This document shows positions 25,297 to 33,828 of a DNA stretch of 64,000 nt, piece after piece (position 1 is the first letter of the stretch; every line of letters begins with the position of its first letter). The notes beneath the pieces are model-generated. The model had not been told where the DNA came from. It did not search any database and worked only from the letters and a program-made list of their open reading frames with translations. The stretch spans positions 1 through 64,000 of the forward strand of contig CALVEA010000005.1 in assembly GCA_944326455.1 (NCBI GenBank), read 5' to 3'. The DNA is from Candidatus Gastranaerophilales bacterium. Its GTDB lineage: Bacteria; Cyanobacteriota; Vampirovibrionia; Gastranaerophilales; Gastranaerophilaceae. The position numbers were made by a program, and so were the translations under genes.

Positions 25297-26537
25297 TGAA
25301 AAATTTTATTGCACATACAGAAGAAACACGGCAAGAAATGCTTAATGAAATTTCCTGTGTTTCTATAGAGGATTTATTTAAACAGTTACCGGTAAAATTT
25401 AAAGACTTTAATATTGGGCATCCATTAAGCGAGATGGAGACCCAAAAAAAAGTAAGCTCTATTGCACGTAAAAATGGTACAGAATACGCGATATTTACAG
25501 GCGGTGGGGTTTATAATAAGTTTATACCGGCATGTGTAGGGTATATTGCTCAAAGATTTGAATTTTTAACAGCATATACACCATACCAGCCGGAAGTTTC
25601 TCAAGGTACACTCCAGGGGATATATGAGTATCAAACAATGATATCCAGACTCACCGGTATGGATATTGCAAATGCTTCTATGTATGACGCTGCATCGGCA
25701 TGTGCGGAAGCTGTTCTTATGGCACATAGAATTGCACGCGGAAAGAAAAATAAAGCCTTAATTTCAAACAATATCAACCCGGAATATAAAGAAGTTGTAA
25801 AAACGTATTGCTGGGCGCAAGGAATTGATATTGAATGGTTTAATAACTTACCTGATGATTGTAGTGACTTCTGCTGCGTATTAATCCAGAACCCTGATTA
25901 TTACGGAGAAATTAAAACTCTAACAAAACCAGCAAACACGATTTTAATCGTAGCAGCAGATCCGGCAGCTTTGGCAGTATTAAAACCTCCTATAGAGGCA
26001 GATATTGTAATAGGTGATATTCAACCGCTGGGAAGTGCAATGGAATTTGGAGGTCCGCATGCAGGCTATCTTGCTTGTAAAGAAGCTTATATGAGACAGA
26101 TGCCGGGGCGCCTTGTCGGAAGAACTGTTGACGCAGAAGGTCATACCGCTTATACATTAACAATACAGACAAGAGAACAGCATATAAAGAGAGAGAAGGC
26201 TACAAGTAATATTTGCTCAAATCAGTCTTTAATAGCTCTATCAGCGGCACTCTATCTTAGTTTGGTTGGTGAAAAAGGTTTTCGTCAGGCAAGCTTATTA
26301 TCTGCTAAACATGCTCATCTTTTATCAGACAAGCTTGCTCTTAAAGGTATTAAGACTTTGAATAAAAACTTCTTTAATGAATTTGTTATTGAAGTTAATA
26401 ATGCGGACAATTTCTTATCAAATTTAAAACAAAAGAACATTCTCGGCGGTATTAAACTGGACAATAATAAGATTTTAGTCTGCGCTACAGAAATGAATAC
26501 TGAAGAAGAAATTACAGATTATATTAGCGCCGTTTAG
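25296..26537 (+). CDS. gcvPA: Glycine dehydrogenase (decarboxylating) subunit 1
   Basis: This is the N-terminal half of the two-subunit glycine decarboxylase. GPHAGYLACKEAYMRQMPGR and RGKKNK regions and the final QTREQHIKREKATSNICSN are typical. The PLP Lys lies in subunit 2 in these enzymes. At 413 residues it is shorter than the usual 440-450. The partner gene gcvPB is not in this window; the next gene is an unrelated transporter with its own promoter, so subunit 2 must be encoded elsewhere. Confidence 0.95.
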   Translation: MKNFIAHTEETRQEMLNEISCVSIEDLFKQLPVKFKDFNIGHPLSEMETQKKVSSIARKNGTEYAIFTGGGVYNKFIPACVGYIAQRFEFLTAYTPYQPEVSQGTLQGIYEYQTMISRLTGMDIANASMYDAASACAEAVLMAHRIARGKKNKALISNNINPEYKEVVKTYCWAQGIDIEWFNNLPDDCSDFCCVLIQNPDYYGEIKTLTKPANTILIVAADPAALAVLKPPIEADIVIGDIQPLGSAMEFGGPHAGYLACKEAYMRQMPGRLVGRTVDAEGHTAYTLTIQTREQHIKREKATSNICSNQSLIALSAALYLSLVGEKGFRQASLLSAKHAHLLSDKLALKGIKTLNKNFFNEFVIEVNNADNFLSNLKQKNILGGIKLDNNKILVCATEMNTEEEITDYISAV

Positions 26538-26544
26538 TTTCTGG

Positions 26545-26550
26545 TATAAT
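26545..26550 (+). promoter_or_regulatory. -10 element of the nupC-like gene
   Basis: TATAAT (26545-26550) lies 34 bases before the ATG at 26585, giving a normal leader with AAGGAG. No clear -35 is seen. Confidence 0.5.
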
Positions 26551-26584
26551 AGTAATTGTCATATTACTGGAACAAGGAGTCTAT

Positions 26585-27853
26585 ATGGAAAGATTTGTAG
26601 GACTGATAGGTATAGTAGTCATTTTCGGTATTGCTTATGCAATGTCAAATAACAAAAAGGCTATTAATTACAAAACTATCGGAATGGGGTTTTTACTTCA
26701 AATCTTACTTGCTCTTTTTATCTTTAAGGTTCCTGTTGGACGAAGTATATTTATGTTCATAGGTGAGTTTATCAGAAAGATACTTGAATTTGCCTATGAG
26801 GGTGGTTTCTTTGTCTTTGGAGCATTGATTAATAATGATAAAATAACAGAACTCTTTGGTAAAAGTAATACCATTTTTGCGGTTCAGTTAATATGCTCAA
26901 ATATATTTATGATGGTTTTGGTCAACATTCTGTATTACTACGGGATTATGCAGAGAATCGTTGCAGCACTCGGTAAAGCAATGAATAAATTTATGCATGT
27001 ATCGGGCGCAGAAGCGCTTTCAAACGTTGCAAGCGCATTTGTTGGACAAATAGTTGCCCAAATAATGATTAAACCTTACCTGGAGAAGCTGACTCGTTCA
27101 GAATTACTTGCTTCTATGGCGGGCAGTATGGCGTGCATTTCCGGAGCTATAATGCCTATTTATATAAGCATGGGAATCCCTGCTACATATTTACTTGCTT
27201 CATCAGTTATGGCAGCCCCTGGGGCATTAATACTTACAAAAATAGTTTACCCTGAAACAGGTGAACCGGAAACCAGAGACAACATAAGAATATCCAAAAG
27301 AAAGACTTTTACAAATGTTTTTGAAGCTATTTCAAATGGAGCATCAGAAGGAATGAAAGTCGCTATAAACGTAACAGCAATGATACTGGCTCTTGTTGCT
27401 CTGGTAGCTTTTATTGATTGGATTCTCAAGCTGTCCGGTATTTTTATGTATAATTACATACCGGGATTTTCACATTTTGCTTTCTTACCAAATCTATCAC
27501 TAAAATTTATTTTAGGCAAAATATTTGCGATTTTTGCAGTTGTGCTCGGAGTTCCACTCCATGATGCATCTACAGTCGGAGCTCTTATGGGAACAAAGCT
27601 CGTTTTAAACGAAATGGTAGCATACGTTCAACTGTCACATATTTCACAGGTTCTTGACCCAAAAAGCTTTATGATTGCAAGCTTTGCATTATGCAGCTTT
27701 GGGAACTTCGGTTCAATTGCCATACAAATAGGCGGTATTGGAGAACTCGCACCTAACCAGAAGAAAAACCTTGCAAGGCTTGGGCTAAGAGCCTTAATAT
27801 GCGGAACCCTCAGCTGTTACCTATCAGCAGCTATTGTTGGAGTTCTGTTATAA
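26585..27853 (+). CDS. NupC-family concentrative nucleoside transporter
   Basis: This 422-residue inner-membrane symporter imports nucleosides with protons or sodium. It has hydrophobic segments along its whole length, SGAEALSNVASAFVGQ and the GSMACISGAIMPIYISMG region of CNT transporters, and CSFGNFGSIAIQIGG near the end. The start has AAGGAG upstream. Its last 6 bases overlap the convergent small gene. Nucleoside salvage suits the nearby uridine-kinase-like gene in function, though they are 14 kb apart. Confidence 0.93.
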   Translation: MERFVGLIGIVVIFGIAYAMSNNKKAINYKTIGMGFLLQILLALFIFKVPVGRSIFMFIGEFIRKILEFAYEGGFFVFGALINNDKITELFGKSNTIFAVQLICSNIFMMVLVNILYYYGIMQRIVAALGKAMNKFMHVSGAEALSNVASAFVGQIVAQIMIKPYLEKLTRSELLASMAGSMACISGAIMPIYISMGIPATYLLASSVMAAPGALILTKIVYPETGEPETRDNIRISKRKTFTNVFEAISNGASEGMKVAINVTAMILALVALVAFIDWILKLSGIFMYNYIPGFSHFAFLPNLSLKFILGKIFAIFAVVLGVPLHDASTVGALMGTKLVLNEMVAYVQLSHISQVLDPKSFMIASFALCSFGNFGSIAIQIGGIGELAPNQKKNLARLGLRALICGTLSCYLSAAIVGVLL

Positions 27854-28114
27854 ATAGGTAATCTCTTCTTCTATTTGATTGTTTATATCTTTTAAAATTT
27901 TAACTCTATCCAGGGCTATAGATAACATGTTGATATAGTTATTTCTTTCTTCACTTAAGTAACGTTTCTTCTCTTCACTAAGGTTGTAATACTGAGAAGT
28001 TACTTCCCTGTCTAGGCAGGATTCTTTCGTTAATTTAATAATACTTTCAAGTAAAAATAATTCATCAAATGTGGTTTGGAAACAGGATAATATATGTTTA
28101 TGGTCTTTTTCCAT
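27848..28114 (-). CDS. Small helical protein, unknown
   Basis: The 88-residue product is charged and alpha-helical, with two Cys (residues 11 and 33) and no membrane segment. It resembles small FlgN- or four-helix-type chaperones only in general shape (long helices with Leu/Ile spacing). The gene is supported by GGAGG 5 bases before the ATG and a TATACT about 50 bases upstream. It lies alone, converging with the transporter. Confidence 0.65.
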   Translation of the reverse strand: MEKDHKHILSCFQTTFDELFLLESIIKLTKESCLDREVTSQYYNLSEEKKRYLSEERNNYINMLSIALDRVKILKDINNQIEEEITYL

Positions 28115-28215
28115 AAATACCTCCAGGTTTGTGTTACATTATATTCTTAATTCCTATAATAATAGTATACCAAGACCATAAAAAAAGTTATTAATATATT
28201 TTCCAATTACAAAAT

Positions 28216-29307
28216 TTATTTGCATGCTATAAATGCATTCAAATATTGAATAAGTTCATTGAAGTTCACATTATTAGCAGATTTCAACCTGTTTTGCAGA
28301 TATTCATCGATAGTTGAAAGAATTTCAAGTAGTGTTGATTCAGTCATGTTATTATCAATATAATCTTCGTAAATACTTAAGATGTAGGCGTATGTATCCT
28401 CTCCGTCATGCAGCTTGATTTGAATTAAAGCTTTTTTTAACTCTTCATTATCAATATTTATATTTAAAATATCTCTGTATAGCGCTGCTGAACGTCTAAT
28501 TTTGGCTATTAAAACATCTTCTGACATATATTGCAGCATTGTGTCAAAATAATTTACAAAATTTTCGTACAATTTATCACTATCATAAGTTGAAAAACTA
28601 TATTTTGTTACAAAATAATCTTTAAGAAAAGAGCTCATGTCATTAGAGTTATTGTTAAATATAGACAGGATATCTTCCCATTCATTAACGATACCGATAT
28701 TTTTCAGATAATTTTTAATCAGTGCCAATTGATTTAGATTAGGAGATTTTTTGTGTAAAATATAATATAAATCTCGATTTGGAATACCGTCAGATTCAAC
28801 TGTAACCACATATATCCTTTGCAGCATTTTGAATATATGAGAAGCTTGAAGCTTATTTTCCTTAATTTTAACCCACAGGTTATGTAAAAGAGTAAACATT
28901 TTAGACTCTTTTTCTCTGCCGGAAAGTCGTTCGCCATTTATTATTTTATCATATAGTTCTTGCTCTGCCGAAGACAATCTTAATTTGCTTTTCTTATTAT
29001 TCAGCAAATATTTTGAACGAATTGTTCTGATTGCAGAATCGTTTTTGGCACTAGTTTTTTTATAACATTCACAGACAGCGTGTAAAAGAAGTGATAGGGA
29101 AATAATTCTATCAATACCATAAATAATCGTGTATTGATCTAATGTCTTAGGCAGGTAATAAATAACACCCATATCAATTCTCTTGACAAACTGTTCATCT
29201 TCATTTATCAAATCAAGAATGTCCACAGGACAACAGAATTCGTGATATTCAAGACCACAAACCTCTTTAGCATTATTCAAAAACTCTAGTAAGCTTATTA
29301 TTTTCAT
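28216..29307 (-). CDS. Unknown protein paired with winged-helix gene
   Basis: The 363-residue product is mostly helical. From memory, its C-terminal 110 residues (helical, ending STIDEYLQNRL and a short tail) resemble the end of DUF262/GmrSD-type proteins, where IE-YL-RR follows a stretch of helices. The N-terminal catalytic motif of that family is absent, so this is a weak clue only. It starts at the ATG 29307, just after the stop of the winged-helix gene, and is clearly cotranscribed and probably translationally coupled with it. Composition is AT-rich like its neighbours. Confidence 0.65.
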   Translation of the reverse strand: MKIISLLEFLNNAKEVCGLEYHEFCCPVDILDLINEDEQFVKRIDMGVIYYLPKTLDQYTIIYGIDRIISLSLLLHAVCECYKKTSAKNDSAIRTIRSKYLLNNKKSKLRLSSAEQELYDKIINGERLSGREKESKMFTLLHNLWVKIKENKLQASHIFKMLQRIYVVTVESDGIPNRDLYYILHKKSPNLNQLALIKNYLKNIGIVNEWEDILSIFNNNSNDMSSFLKDYFVTKYSFSTYDSDKLYENFVNYFDTMLQYMSEDVLIAKIRRSAALYRDILNINIDNEELKKALIQIKLHDGEDTYAYILSIYEDYIDNNMTESTLLEILSTIDEYLQNRLKSANNVNFNELIQYLNAFIACK

Positions 29308-29310
29308 CAA

Positions 29311-29946
29311 TTACTCTGTTAGGACAAAGCCGCCTGAAGGAACATTTTTGAGCTTGTCTCCTTCAATTTTAGCTCTCAGATTTTTAATATATTTATAAAC
29401 GTAATCCCTTGGTAATTCAAGCAATTCTGCTAAATCTTTTGCAAAAACTGTTTTACCAATATTATTGAGAAAATATTCAAATACTAACTGTTCTCTATCT
29501 GTTAAAGCTTTCTTTAAAACTATATTTATCTCTGAATTTGCAGAATACTCTTCCACTTTATCCAAAAGAGTTTCTTTCGATTTCTTTTCACTAGATTTAG
29601 AACTTGCCTCACTTAACGTTTTATTGACAAAACTTCTAAGCGGCTCTCCCTCACTATTAGTATTATTCAAATTTTGCTGCATATCTTTTGGTGAAATAGA
29701 AAAAGGTGTATGCGATAATTGGCGCTCTCTTCTAAAGGCTCTTTCCGCGATTGCAGAAAATCCGTCGCTCATATTGGTATTTGTATTAGAAGAAGTACCC
29801 TTTGACATAACAATATCAACAACATCATTAGTAGGTTTGCTTTCTTCAACGGTTTTACCCAATCTTGCAGCAAACTCTTCCAGCGTAATTTTTTCCAAAG
29901 AACTTCTCCACTGTCTTATCTCTTCCTTTGTCAAATAATTAGGCAT
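29311..29946 (-). CDS. Protein with C-terminal winged-helix DNA-binding domain
   Basis: Residues 1-35 contain a small helical unit (LTKEEIRQWRSSLEKITLEE). Residues 45-145 are a disordered Ser/Asn/Lys-rich linker. The last 65 residues form an OmpR-type winged helix: LTDREQLVFEYFLNN, the recognition helix around RDYVYKYIKNLRAKIEG, and a wing ending PSGGFVL. No receiver domain is present, so the signal must come through the N-terminal unit or a partner, perhaps the coupled downstream protein. The start has AGGAG and a TATAAT-like -10 about 60 bases upstream. Confidence 0.75.
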   Translation of the reverse strand: MPNYLTKEEIRQWRSSLEKITLEEFAARLGKTVEESKPTNDVVDIVMSKGTSSNTNTNMSDGFSAIAERAFRRERQLSHTPFSISPKDMQQNLNNTNSEGEPLRSFVNKTLSEASSKSSEKKSKETLLDKVEEYSANSEINIVLKKALTDREQLVFEYFLNNIGKTVFAKDLAELLELPRDYVYKYIKNLRAKIEGDKLKNVPSGGFVLTE

Positions 29947-30075
29947 TAAATATCTCCTATATTCACCTATGATAGTCTAACTTAATTCCCCTAATGGATT
30001 TCTTTATTATAATGTATCATAAAATCTTAAAATTTTATCAAAATATTTCACGATGTAAAGATTTCTTTTCAAAGC

Positions 30076-30681
30076 TTAATATTCTTGTACAATTCTTCCC
30101 GGCAAATGATTTTGCTGTATAGTATAGAGCAGTGATTCTGCACTATTTTTATTCTTAAATATACCTACTTGCAAAGTATAGTTGTTTGTTCCAAGACATT
30201 TTACAATAGGGTTCAAGCCGGTACCGGTTTCCAATATTATATCTTTAGCTACTTTTGCCTGTTCTATCGAAGTATACGCTCCTATAAATACTTTGTAAAC
30301 AGGTTCTGCCTCCGGAGTAACAAAAGCATCTCCAACAGAATCAACAACCTGCGGAGATTTAGACTCTTCAACAGGCTTATTTTCTTGTGCCTTAGCTGAT
30401 TCCTCAGTTTTTTTCATCAATTCAGTAAAATTCTTCCCCTGATCTTCATCCTGAATCATTGCAAGCCTGTTATCTACATTGTTTTTTGCTTCTTCTTCCA
30501 TTTCAATATCAGGTTCTTGCTGATAATCTCCTATGGACACATCCACAGAAGGTGTAAAAGATTTTATCAGAAAAGTAAATACAAGAAGCATTCCAAAAAA
30601 GGAAACAATAAAAAGCTTTAACAGCCCATAATCCTTTTCATTTGTTTTCTTCATATATTTTTTGTAACCGCGTTTTGCCAT
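30076..30681 (-). CDS. SPOR-domain membrane protein
   Basis: The 201-residue product has a Lys-rich cytoplasmic N-terminus, one membrane segment (about residues 22-42), an acidic disordered periplasmic linker and a C-terminal SPOR domain (YKVFIGAYTSIEQAKVA ... YTLQVGIFKNKNSAESL). SPOR domains bind denuded peptidoglycan at division septa, so a cell-wall or division role is likely. The start is the ATG at 30681 with GGAG 6 bases before it. The upstream GTG in frame is part of the preceding gene's end. It is the last of four cotranscribed genes. Confidence 0.85.
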   Translation of the reverse strand: MAKRGYKKYMKKTNEKDYGLLKLFIVSFFGMLLVFTFLIKSFTPSVDVSIGDYQQEPDIEMEEEAKNNVDNRLAMIQDEDQGKNFTELMKKTEESAKAQENKPVEESKSPQVVDSVGDAFVTPEAEPVYKVFIGAYTSIEQAKVAKDIILETGTGLNPIVKCLGTNNYTLQVGIFKNKNSAESLLYTIQQNHLPGRIVQEY

Positions 30682-30682
30682 T

Positions 30683-31237
30683 TTAAACTCCACGAACCTT
30701 TGTTGCCGCTAAAATTATATCATCTAATTCTTCTGAATATCTTTGCATAATCTCATTTGCAAAATCTTTTACATTTTCGATTCCGAGTTCGCTTGTTAAC
30801 CCGCAAGCTTTAACCGGAGCACCTTCAGATAGAATATTTAAACCTGTATGAATAAGTACTGATGTGGTAGATTTTGTTGCAATAGATACAGATAACTTGG
30901 CACCATTAATTAATAAATCATCGCCGTTTCGTACAACAAAAACTCCTTTCTCTTCAAGCAGTTCTTTTATTACAGTCATTAAAAGTCTTTGTCGTAATAC
31001 ACCTTCCGTCAATCCTATTCCAAACTGTTCCGATATAAAACTCAGCATTAGTTTGCTATAAATAGGCTCGTTGTTAATAACATCCTCAATATCAACCATC
31101 TCGGAAAGCTTAACTTCGCACTCTCCAACAAAAGCAACAATAGCATCTCCTTGGATATGGAAATTCTTATAAATCCAGTGTGGCGCAAGCTGTGAACCTA
31201 TATACTTTATCTCTTCTTCAACAAATTTTGTCTTCAT
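30683..31237 (-). CDS. DUF366-family protein
   Basis: The roughly 184-residue product matches DUF366 as I remember it: IGSQLAPHWIYKNFHIQGDA near the start, then an alternating strand/helix region. The family has no firmly known function and often neighbours queuosine genes. Here it overlaps the 3' end of queC by about 20 bases (start ATG 31237), which supports a link to 7-deazaguanine metabolism. The only ribosome-site-like bases are GGGG 3 bases upstream. Confidence 0.8.
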   Translation of the reverse strand: MKTKFVEEEIKYIGSQLAPHWIYKNFHIQGDAIVAFVGECEVKLSEMVDIEDVINNEPIYSKLMLSFISEQFGIGLTEGVLRQRLLMTVIKELLEEKGVFVVRNGDDLLINGAKLSVSIATKSTTSVLIHTGLNILSEGAPVKACGLTSELGIENVKDFANEIMQRYSEELDDIILAATKVRGV

Positions 31238-31907
31238 TTTCCCCAAATAATATATTAATATATTTATAACAGTTGTTTGCTTTCAGCGCAGCCTTCAAAT
31301 GCATACAAGATTCGCATTTACCGCAGTGTTTGCCAGCGGATTTGTAACAGCTCCTCACATACTCCAGAGGGACACCATCCTCTACTGCAATTCTAACTAT
31401 ATCATTCTTATTATAATTAATCAAGGGGGCAGCAACCTTGGGATGCACTAATGTTGAAGTTTTGAAAACTTCAGTTATTGATGCCCGAAATTCTTCTGTA
31501 TTGTCCGGGAATGTAGAACCTTCCTCTTTATTTGCGCCATATAAAATATATTTATACCCGTATGAATCACAGAATGCAGCAGCTATATTCAAAAATAAAG
31601 CATTCCTATTCGGAACCCAAACCAATGCTGCGCTCTCTTTTGTATATAAACCCGTTTCCGGAACTTTTGTATCAGCGACCAACGCTGTTTGGGTAATTTC
31701 TTTAAGCCAATCTAAAGAAATAATTTTATGTTCAATATTATAATATTCTGCAATTTTTTTTGAATATTCAATCTCTGCTTGTGATGATTTTTGTCCATAA
31801 TCAAATGTCAAGGCTAATTCAACATTGTAATCCGTGTGCTTTTTCGAATAACCCAATGTTACAAGAGAATCCAGCCCTCCTGATAGTAACACAATTGACT
31901 TAGTCAT
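31218..31907 (-). CDS. queC: 7-cyano-7-deazaguanine synthase
   Basis: QueC converts carboxy-deazaguanine to preQ0 with ammonia and ATP, on the way to queuosine. The PP-loop motif LLSGGLDS is at the N-terminus, then WVPNRNALFLNIAAA, and a C-terminal zinc site CYKSAGKHCGKCESC. The chosen start (ATG 31907) has GAGG 6 bases upstream and sits inside the HEAT gene's last codons. No preQ1 riboswitch was seen upstream of the operon. Confidence 0.95.
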   Translation of the reverse strand: MTKSIVLLSGGLDSLVTLGYSKKHTDYNVELALTFDYGQKSSQAEIEYSKKIAEYYNIEHKIISLDWLKEITQTALVADTKVPETGLYTKESAALVWVPNRNALFLNIAAAFCDSYGYKYILYGANKEEGSTFPDNTEEFRASITEVFKTSTLVHPKVAAPLINYNKNDIVRIAVEDGVPLEYVRSCYKSAGKHCGKCESCMHLKAALKANNCYKYINILFGENEDKIC

Positions 31908-32871
31908 CATCTTCCTCATACTCTTTAATTAGCTCTATAGCCTCTTGTTTCAGCGTTTCAGGATAGTTACCGTCTTTTACTTTATCAAGTATATCTCTGC
32001 CATCAAGATTATACAGCGCTATTAAAGCATTCTTTCGAACTTCCTCATTATCATCTGTTAAACAAGGCGCTATTAAATCAAAAGCAGACTCATCTTCACT
32101 ATTCATAATTGCCTCAATCGCATTTATTCTTACAATTGGCGATGGATCCATAAGCGAATTCTTGAGAGCCTTCATTACTTTCTTATTATTAATATTAAGC
32201 CTCCCTAATGCTTCAACAATCTTTTCTTTTAAAAAAGTAAATTTATCTAAAAAGGCTTGCTTTGATTCTAATATTGATATCAAAGGATCAATAGCGGATG
32301 AATCTCCTATTAATCCCAAAGCTGAAGCTGCAGATTCTTTCAAATAAACAGATTTTTCTTCCTCATCTTTTACAACATCAATAAGAGGCTCAACAGCATA
32401 TCTGTCGCCAATTTTACCCAATGCATCAGCACAAGCAAGGCGCACCTTATAATCCTCTTCTTTGTTATTTAAACAATATAACAATGCACCCAGTGCAGAT
32501 GTATCTTTGTAATTTGAAACAGCTTTTGCACACATTACCCGAAGATTCACAATATCGTCATCCTCTGTCTCATCATTTGATTTTTTATTTACCAATATAT
32601 CAAGTAATATGTTCATCGTAGAAACGGCTTTACAATCATTAGAAAGCCGTATAACACTCATTAATATTGCTGGGTCAGTAATATTCAACAAACAATAATT
32701 ATAAATACCAACCAACTCTACAGAGTCGTAAAATTCTTCTAGATTTGCTATATTCTTGACAACATTAGACGGGGAGGCAGTTCCGACTCCGCATTTTTTT
32801 AATATTGTTTTATAATCAAGAACTGTATTACTCACAAATGAAACGATACTATAAAAAACTGATTTTATCAA
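31900..32871 (-). CDS. HEAT-repeat protein
   Basis: This 323-residue helical-repeat protein has about six HEAT-like repeats in residues 110-310. Examples are VRLACADALGKIGDRYAVEP and LKESAASALGLIGDSSAIDP. This is the phycobilisome lyase/PBS-repeat style common in cyanobacteria, though here more likely a generic scaffold. It is first in a four-gene operon with queC, DUF366 and SPOR genes; the tail EYEEDDD overlaps queC. Confidence 0.88.
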   Translation of the reverse strand: MIKSVFYSIVSFVSNTVLDYKTILKKCGVGTASPSNVVKNIANLEEFYDSVELVGIYNYCLLNITDPAILMSVIRLSNDCKAVSTMNILLDILVNKKSNDETEDDDIVNLRVMCAKAVSNYKDTSALGALLYCLNNKEEDYKVRLACADALGKIGDRYAVEPLIDVVKDEEEKSVYLKESAASALGLIGDSSAIDPLISILESKQAFLDKFTFLKEKIVEALGRLNINNKKVMKALKNSLMDPSPIVRINAIEAIMNSEDESAFDLIAPCLTDDNEEVRKNALIALYNLDGRDILDKVKDGNYPETLKQEAIELIKEYEEDDD

Positions 32872-32962
32872 TTATTGTTATTGTTCAAGCTATTATTAAC
32901 TTAAAAATTGTTAACAGTCCTTAATATTTAGAATTAAAAAAGCAATTTTTTAAAATAAATAA

Positions 32963-32980
32963 ACTTTATATATACATAAG
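32963..32980 (+). promoter_or_regulatory. AT-rich promoter, shared family (copy 2)
   Basis: ACTTTATATATACATAAG ends 22 bases before the ATG at 33003. It differs at one base from the copy at 33322. Confidence 0.6.
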
Positions 32981-33002
32981 CAGTATGTATAAGGAGCATC
33001 AC

Positions 33003-33206
33003 ATGAAAGAAGAAGAATTAAACGCTACTATGTCCGTTATTTCAGATCCTATTCATAATGTATATAAAATTAATTCGAGAAAAGATATTGAAGAAATCCA
33101 GCGTATCTGCAGAATTTTTAACATTTCTGAACAACAAGGCAACAAGCACAGAATGTTATCAATTAAAAACCTTGCGACTTTCAGACTTGTGCTCAGCAAT
33201 AATTAA
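33003..33206 (+). CDS. Small unknown protein (67 aa)
   Basis: A short charged protein, mostly helical, with no Cys, signal peptide or membrane segment. The start is the ATG at 33003 because AAGGAG lies 6 bases upstream; an in-frame ATG 18 bases earlier would absorb that site. Its promoter is a near-copy of that of the 33361 gene, so the two may be expressed together. It ends just before a strong terminator. Confidence 0.75.
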   Translation: MKEEELNATMSVISDPIHNVYKINSRKDIEEIQRICRIFNISEQQGNKHRMLSIKNLATFRLVLSNN

Positions 33207-33231
33207 GTAAGCATTACATCTATATATGAAT

Positions 33232-33269
33232 AAAGAAAAGCCCTCTCAAACAGAAAGGGCTTTTCTTTT
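33232..33269 (+). terminator. Terminator after the 67-aa gene
   Basis: AAAGAAAAGCCCT and AGGGCTTTTCTTT form a hairpin ending in T-rich DNA. Confidence 0.85.
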
Positions 33270-33321
33270 GTTAAGAATTGTAACAAAATAAATAAGCTGT
33301 GAAATTCGATATTTTTTAAAT

Positions 33322-33339
33322 ACTTTATATATACGTAAG
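33322..33339 (+). promoter_or_regulatory. AT-rich promoter, shared family (copy 3)
   Basis: ACTTTATATATACGTAAG ends 21 bases before the ATG at 33361, with TTTTTTAAAT just upstream. It is nearly identical to 32963-32980. Confidence 0.6.
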
Positions 33340-33360
33340 ATAAATAAAAGGTATAAGAAA

Positions 33361-33792
33361 ATGGCAAACACAGCAGCTTTATTAGGAAATTTATTAGCAA
33401 CAAATGCAGATATTAACTACTATACTCAGCAGTCAATTTATTGGAATGCTAAGTATGAAGCAAACAGTGCAAAACTTGAAGAACAAGTTAAGTACGAAGA
33501 AAAATGGGAAAACGCATTTGATTCAGCTATTGATAATACGAAAGAAATAAAAGCAGGTGGTATAACTGTTAAAGAAGGCAACAAAAATGAACAAGTTGCA
33601 GATGCTTATGCTCACGCTAAAGTAAAAAAATATGACGAAGATCTTTCACTTGAATTGGCTGATCTTGATATAGAATACGATACAATGAAATCTATGTATG
33701 ATACATTGCTTGAAGAAATGAGAGCTCAGCAAGAATCCGAAAAGACTGCAACTTCTACTGCAGCTCAGGATACAGGCTTATTACAATCATAG
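33361..33792 (+). CDS. Small coiled-coil protein, unknown
   Basis: The 143-residue product has a non-polar N-terminal helix (residues 1-18, too weak for a signal peptide) and then two charged helices. The later one (residues 100-130, LADLDIEYDTMKSMYDTLLE) has heptad spacing. The C-terminus is Thr/Ala-rich. The overall style resembles the 167-919 protein: Gln/Met-containing helices and no signal peptide. AAAGG precedes the ATG. The conserved promoter and abundance of charged helices suggest a small structural or secreted helical protein; nothing assigns it. Confidence 0.7.
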   Translation: MANTAALLGNLLATNADINYYTQQSIYWNAKYEANSAKLEEQVKYEEKWENAFDSAIDNTKEIKAGGITVKEGNKNEQVADAYAHAKVKKYDEDLSLELADLDIEYDTMKSMYDTLLEEMRAQQESEKTATSTAAQDTGLLQS

Positions 33793-33828
33793 GATTAGCG
33801 GTAAATGACGTCACTATCATTTACCGGA

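Noticed and set aside
32872-33002. PreQ1 riboswitch upstream of the queC operon
   Set aside because: No C-rich hairpin and A-rich tail of that form is present before the HEAT gene; the region is AT-rich promoter DNA.
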